Shown piece by piece: positions 61,590 through 64,000 of a stretch of 64,000 nucleotides of DNA; positions within the stretch are counted from its first letter, which is position 1, and the number at the start of each line of letters is the position of its first letter. Source of the DNA: Isoetes taiwanensis. Lineage: Eukaryota; Streptophyta; Lycopodiopsida; Isoetales; Isoetaceae. The notes beneath the pieces are model-generated. The model worked only from the letters and a program-made list of their open reading frames with translations. It was not told the DNA's origin and searched no databases. The position numbers were made by a program, and so were the translations under genes. The stretch is from positions 18,883,423-18,947,422 of the forward strand of contig JAJEKV010000018.1 in the NCBI GenBank assembly GCA_021234155.1, read 5' to 3'.

Positions 61590-62080
61590 GGAGGAAAGTT
61601 TGCACAATTAGTTTCACTTTGTAATGAAATTGTAGGACACATGATTTTATGGTAACAAATGATTGTAGCACGTCCTCCACTTCATTATTCCATCCAAATA
61701 AATTGTGGCAATTTGACATAGATACATGCCTCAATTCGGGGTATACATGTATGTTATTTACCTTGGTTCTGGAAACTTTTCGAGCATAATCCATAAGTTT
61801 CCTGTTGGATCTAACCCAACTACCAGCTACATACTTCCTCCCTACTTTCCCTCTGATTCCTACAGTCATTAAGTTCACCCAATCCGTTTGGTATTGTGGG
61901 AGGGTATTCTCGCAATGGTGGAAACTATGATTCTGGTATTGTATTGTATTGAAAATGGTATGTGTGTGCATGTTTAAGCTGCTTTTTTGTTGTGAGGGGC
62001 AAGTTTCTATTTCAGTGTTGTCTTTGTGTCATGTTTTTTTAAGTGAACTCAATGGTGTAAGAAAAGAAGTTTGGAGCCTG
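61590..62080 (+). repeat. Diverged copy of the region downstream of the carrier gene
   Basis: Ordered similarity to 52,935-53,150 (see that entry), spread over a longer interval because of about 250 bp of extra sequence. No carrier coding sequence remains here. The 149-codon minus-strand frame at 61,971-61,522 overlaps it and resembles nothing. Confidence 0.4.
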
Positions 62081-62438
62081 TTTTGGAAAGCTCCCGCGTG
62101 TCCATATGCCACTGGCTCGAATGGGGAAGGAGACGCTGTCAGAATCAAGCAACAATCGAACAAGGGCCACGATGGTCGCTGGCCATTCCATGCCGCCAGT
62201 TTCGCCTCAGCCGTCTGCAGATTTGATCGTCTGCTCGGCATGGAGCGCATAGGTGAGGCTCTATCCCTTCTTCTTGTCACTGTATTTTCCAGTAATGTAG
62301 GCAGAGAAGCGTAGGCAGACAGGTGCACCAGAATGATGATGAGAAGGGGTGCAAGATTGAGGGTGAAGGTATACAAGATGCCTTCGCCCAGGGATCTCTG
62401 TGTGTGGAATTTGCAGGGATAAGGAGAGCAGGCAATGC

Positions 62439-63778
62439 ATGCACAGCGTTGATGAGCAGGGTTTGAGGCCTGAGACCAGCAGGACAGCAGAGGCCAGGAG
62501 ATGCTGCAGGTCTGTCATATGGGCTGATGTTGCAGCCACAGCTGGGGATGTTGTTGTCCACGGGGAGGAACGATTTGACGTGCAGAGGGAAGTTGGGGAA
62601 GATTCGAACCATGGGATTCGGCAGCCTGTTCATGAAGACCGAGCTTCCTCCTTGTTTCCAAAACCCACTGTTCACGGCCGTGCCGAGAAGAGCAAGAAGA
62701 GGGGAAGAGGAGGAAGCAATGCTGCTTCTGGAAGAGGAAGAAACTCGGGCAGCCAGACTGTGTGACAGAATCTGTTGGGCCCCATGTTGCAGAGGAGGTG
62801 GAAGAGTATGTGCAGACTTCTGGCAGAGGCAGAGGTGGTGGACGTGGGAGAGGAAGGGGTAGAGGAAGGGGAAGACGGGGCCCGAGTATCATCGAAGAAT
62901 GCGTTGGAGCGGATATTGGTGGGGGTCCTGGAGAGGAAGTTGTAGACATGCCAGTCTTCTTGGATGTTTCAGTCACAGTTGTGTTTGGTGGTTGCGATGT
63001 GCCCCAGGCACTCTACACAAGGATGGTGGAATTTCTGAAGCAAAATTGCAGGGCGGGAGTAGTAGCTCTAGAGAGGGGCTCCTCTCTAGACCACTTACAT
63101 GTGCAGGCCGTTATGCGCTTAGATGCAAAAACTCCTGCTAGTGTCAACGTCAGAATAAAAAACTTTCTGGGTTGGAATCAAAACAGGCCTCCAGGTGCTA
63201 TGATTCTCTGCAAGGCTCTCCGTGGGAGCAAATTGCATTGTTTTGAAGGCATTGCCGGGTACTGCCTAAAAGACATGGGCAAGATGCACTTCAAGGTGCA
63301 CCTGCACAACGTAACTGCAGATCAGATTGCTGTGGGTAAAGAATTGTATGCAATGTATGGTGCAGGTGAGGTGAAGCACCTGATCATGCTAGATAACAAA
63401 AACCTCTTGCCTCGGGCATTCCATTACGTTCTGTATCATGCAGGTAGATTTAGAACAGTATCATTAATCCACACAGTGAAGTGCATGCTACAAACAGGCA
63501 AATTCAGATTATGCAGCTCCTGGGTTCTCCCCAATAACTCATCCTTTGTCTCCTTGGAAAGAGTTCAAGCGGCTTGGCGAATAATGCTAGGCCCCGAGCG
63601 CTGTACTTATGCCGATGTAAGAATGGCCATGTTTGGTACTCAACCTGGTGTGATATCGACAGAGCGTGTAAGGAAGCGGAGGAAACGCTTCTGGGATGCA
63701 ACAGGGGTGCTTGAGAATGGGGAAGAAAGAAGAGAGAAAGGAAGCAGCAGGGATGAATTTATTTATGCAAGTCTTTGA
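62439..63778 (+). CDS. Replitron-like HUH (Rep) endonuclease, apparent frameshift
   Basis: The main frame, 62,762-63,778, encodes an Arg/Gly-rich stretch and then a Rep-type domain. Key motifs: a beta-strand stretch VFLDVSVTVVFGG (motif 1 position), LDHLHVQAVMRL with the metal-binding His-Leu-His at 63,092-63,100 (motif 2), and GYCLKDMGK with Tyr at 63,260-63,262 and Lys three residues later (motif 3). This one-tyrosine HUH layout without a helicase domain is that of Replitron transposases and CRESS-type Reps, which nick DNA and stay attached through the Tyr. The frame has no ATG before 62,948 (MPVFLDVS, 276 residues). An upstream frame, ATG 62,439 to TGA 62,765, ends in a similar RG-rich run (KKRGRGGSNAASGRGR) one frame off, joined across a GTGTG run, so a single-base error or slip may split one ~440-residue protein. 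No ends of an element were identified. Confidence 0.7.
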
Positions 63779-64000
63779 GGTGCGGCCAATCGCCTCGGAC
63801 CTTCGACCCGGATGCCTCATTCATTCCGCTTGATGTTCATGATCATGATTTCGATGTCATATAATGTAGATGCCTTGCCTGTTTGCATTCAGTTCACTTG
63901 CACAGATGCATTTAATAATCCGTCTCTATTTAGCGAGAATGACGAGGGACATGGAATCTTTGAAGGAGCCTTGAAGTGATCGAAGTGATTGTAATTAGCG
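63779..64000. other. Sequence downstream of the HUH gene
   Basis: No gene seen. 'gaagtgatcgaagtgatt' near 63,975 is a short direct repeat at the end of the window; if this is a Replitron, its 3' end may lie here or beyond. Confidence 0.35.

Noticed and set aside
61522-61971. 149-codon minus-strand frame
   Set aside because: No motif, overlaps a non-coding duplicated segment, and the corresponding frame is absent at 52.9-53.1 kb.
62515-62976. 153-codon minus-strand frame rich in Pro/Leu
   Set aside because: It is the complement of the Arg/Gly-rich coding stretch of the HUH gene.
62762-63778. Helitron Rep-helicase
   Set aside because: Only one candidate catalytic Tyr in motif 3 and no helicase motifs in or after the frame within the window.

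Overview
The window looks like a stretch of a large land-plant nuclear genome. Supporting this are an intronless gene for a plant-type mitochondrial dicarboxylate carrier, a phi-class glutathione S-transferase with the plant exon layout (49-nt second exon), Ty1/copia elements primed by initiator tRNA-Met, and sequence damage that tracks CAG/CTG sites, the plant CHG methylation context. A Rep-like HUH endonuclease gene at 62.4-63.8 kb resembles Replitron transposases, which are reported to be abundant in nonseed plants. That favours a fern, lycophyte or bryophyte, but the species cannot be named from this sequence.

Region 1-43.3 kb is nested retroelement sequence. A ~2.9-kb repeat module (called A-Y-X here) occurs at 1, 9.17 and 31.5 kb. 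X is fused at a fixed point to the 3' part of a copia LTR followed by gag. Between 14.6 and 27.0 kb, Y, X and copia-gag pieces form a tandem array with a ~4.16-kb period. A long degenerate coding stretch of unrecognised family (27.0-31.7 kb) ends in a short reading frame whose end is repeated three times. The best-preserved copia element (34,448-43,317) has a primer-binding site, gag, protease and integrase, a polypurine tract and a 3' LTR. It lacks reverse transcriptase and is split by a tandem three-LTR, TRIM-like element with a 5-bp target duplication. Most repeat copies in this half differ from the clean copies at CAG/CTG triplets, which looks like a base-calling artefact on CHG-methylated DNA.

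Region 43.3-51.5 kb is sparse and contains decayed LINE pieces: an endonuclease/early-RT part on the minus strand and a C-terminal zinc-finger part with a (TATTC)n tail on the plus strand. The carrier gene, apparently intact, lies at 51,736-52,662 with a TATA box and an ACGTGGC motif upstream.

Region 53.6-56.8 kb is bracketed by inverted repeats rich in GGAAACCTCCCC. Between them, on the minus strand, lie a truncated GSTF gene and a small P450-like fragment, an arrangement that suggests a gene-capturing transposon. A pogo/CENP-B-type transposase pseudogene follows at 57.1-58.5 kb, then 3.5 kb of largely unassigned sequence, then the HUH endonuclease gene. Apart from the carrier gene, and possibly GSTF and the HUH gene, nearly everything recognisable is transposon-derived.
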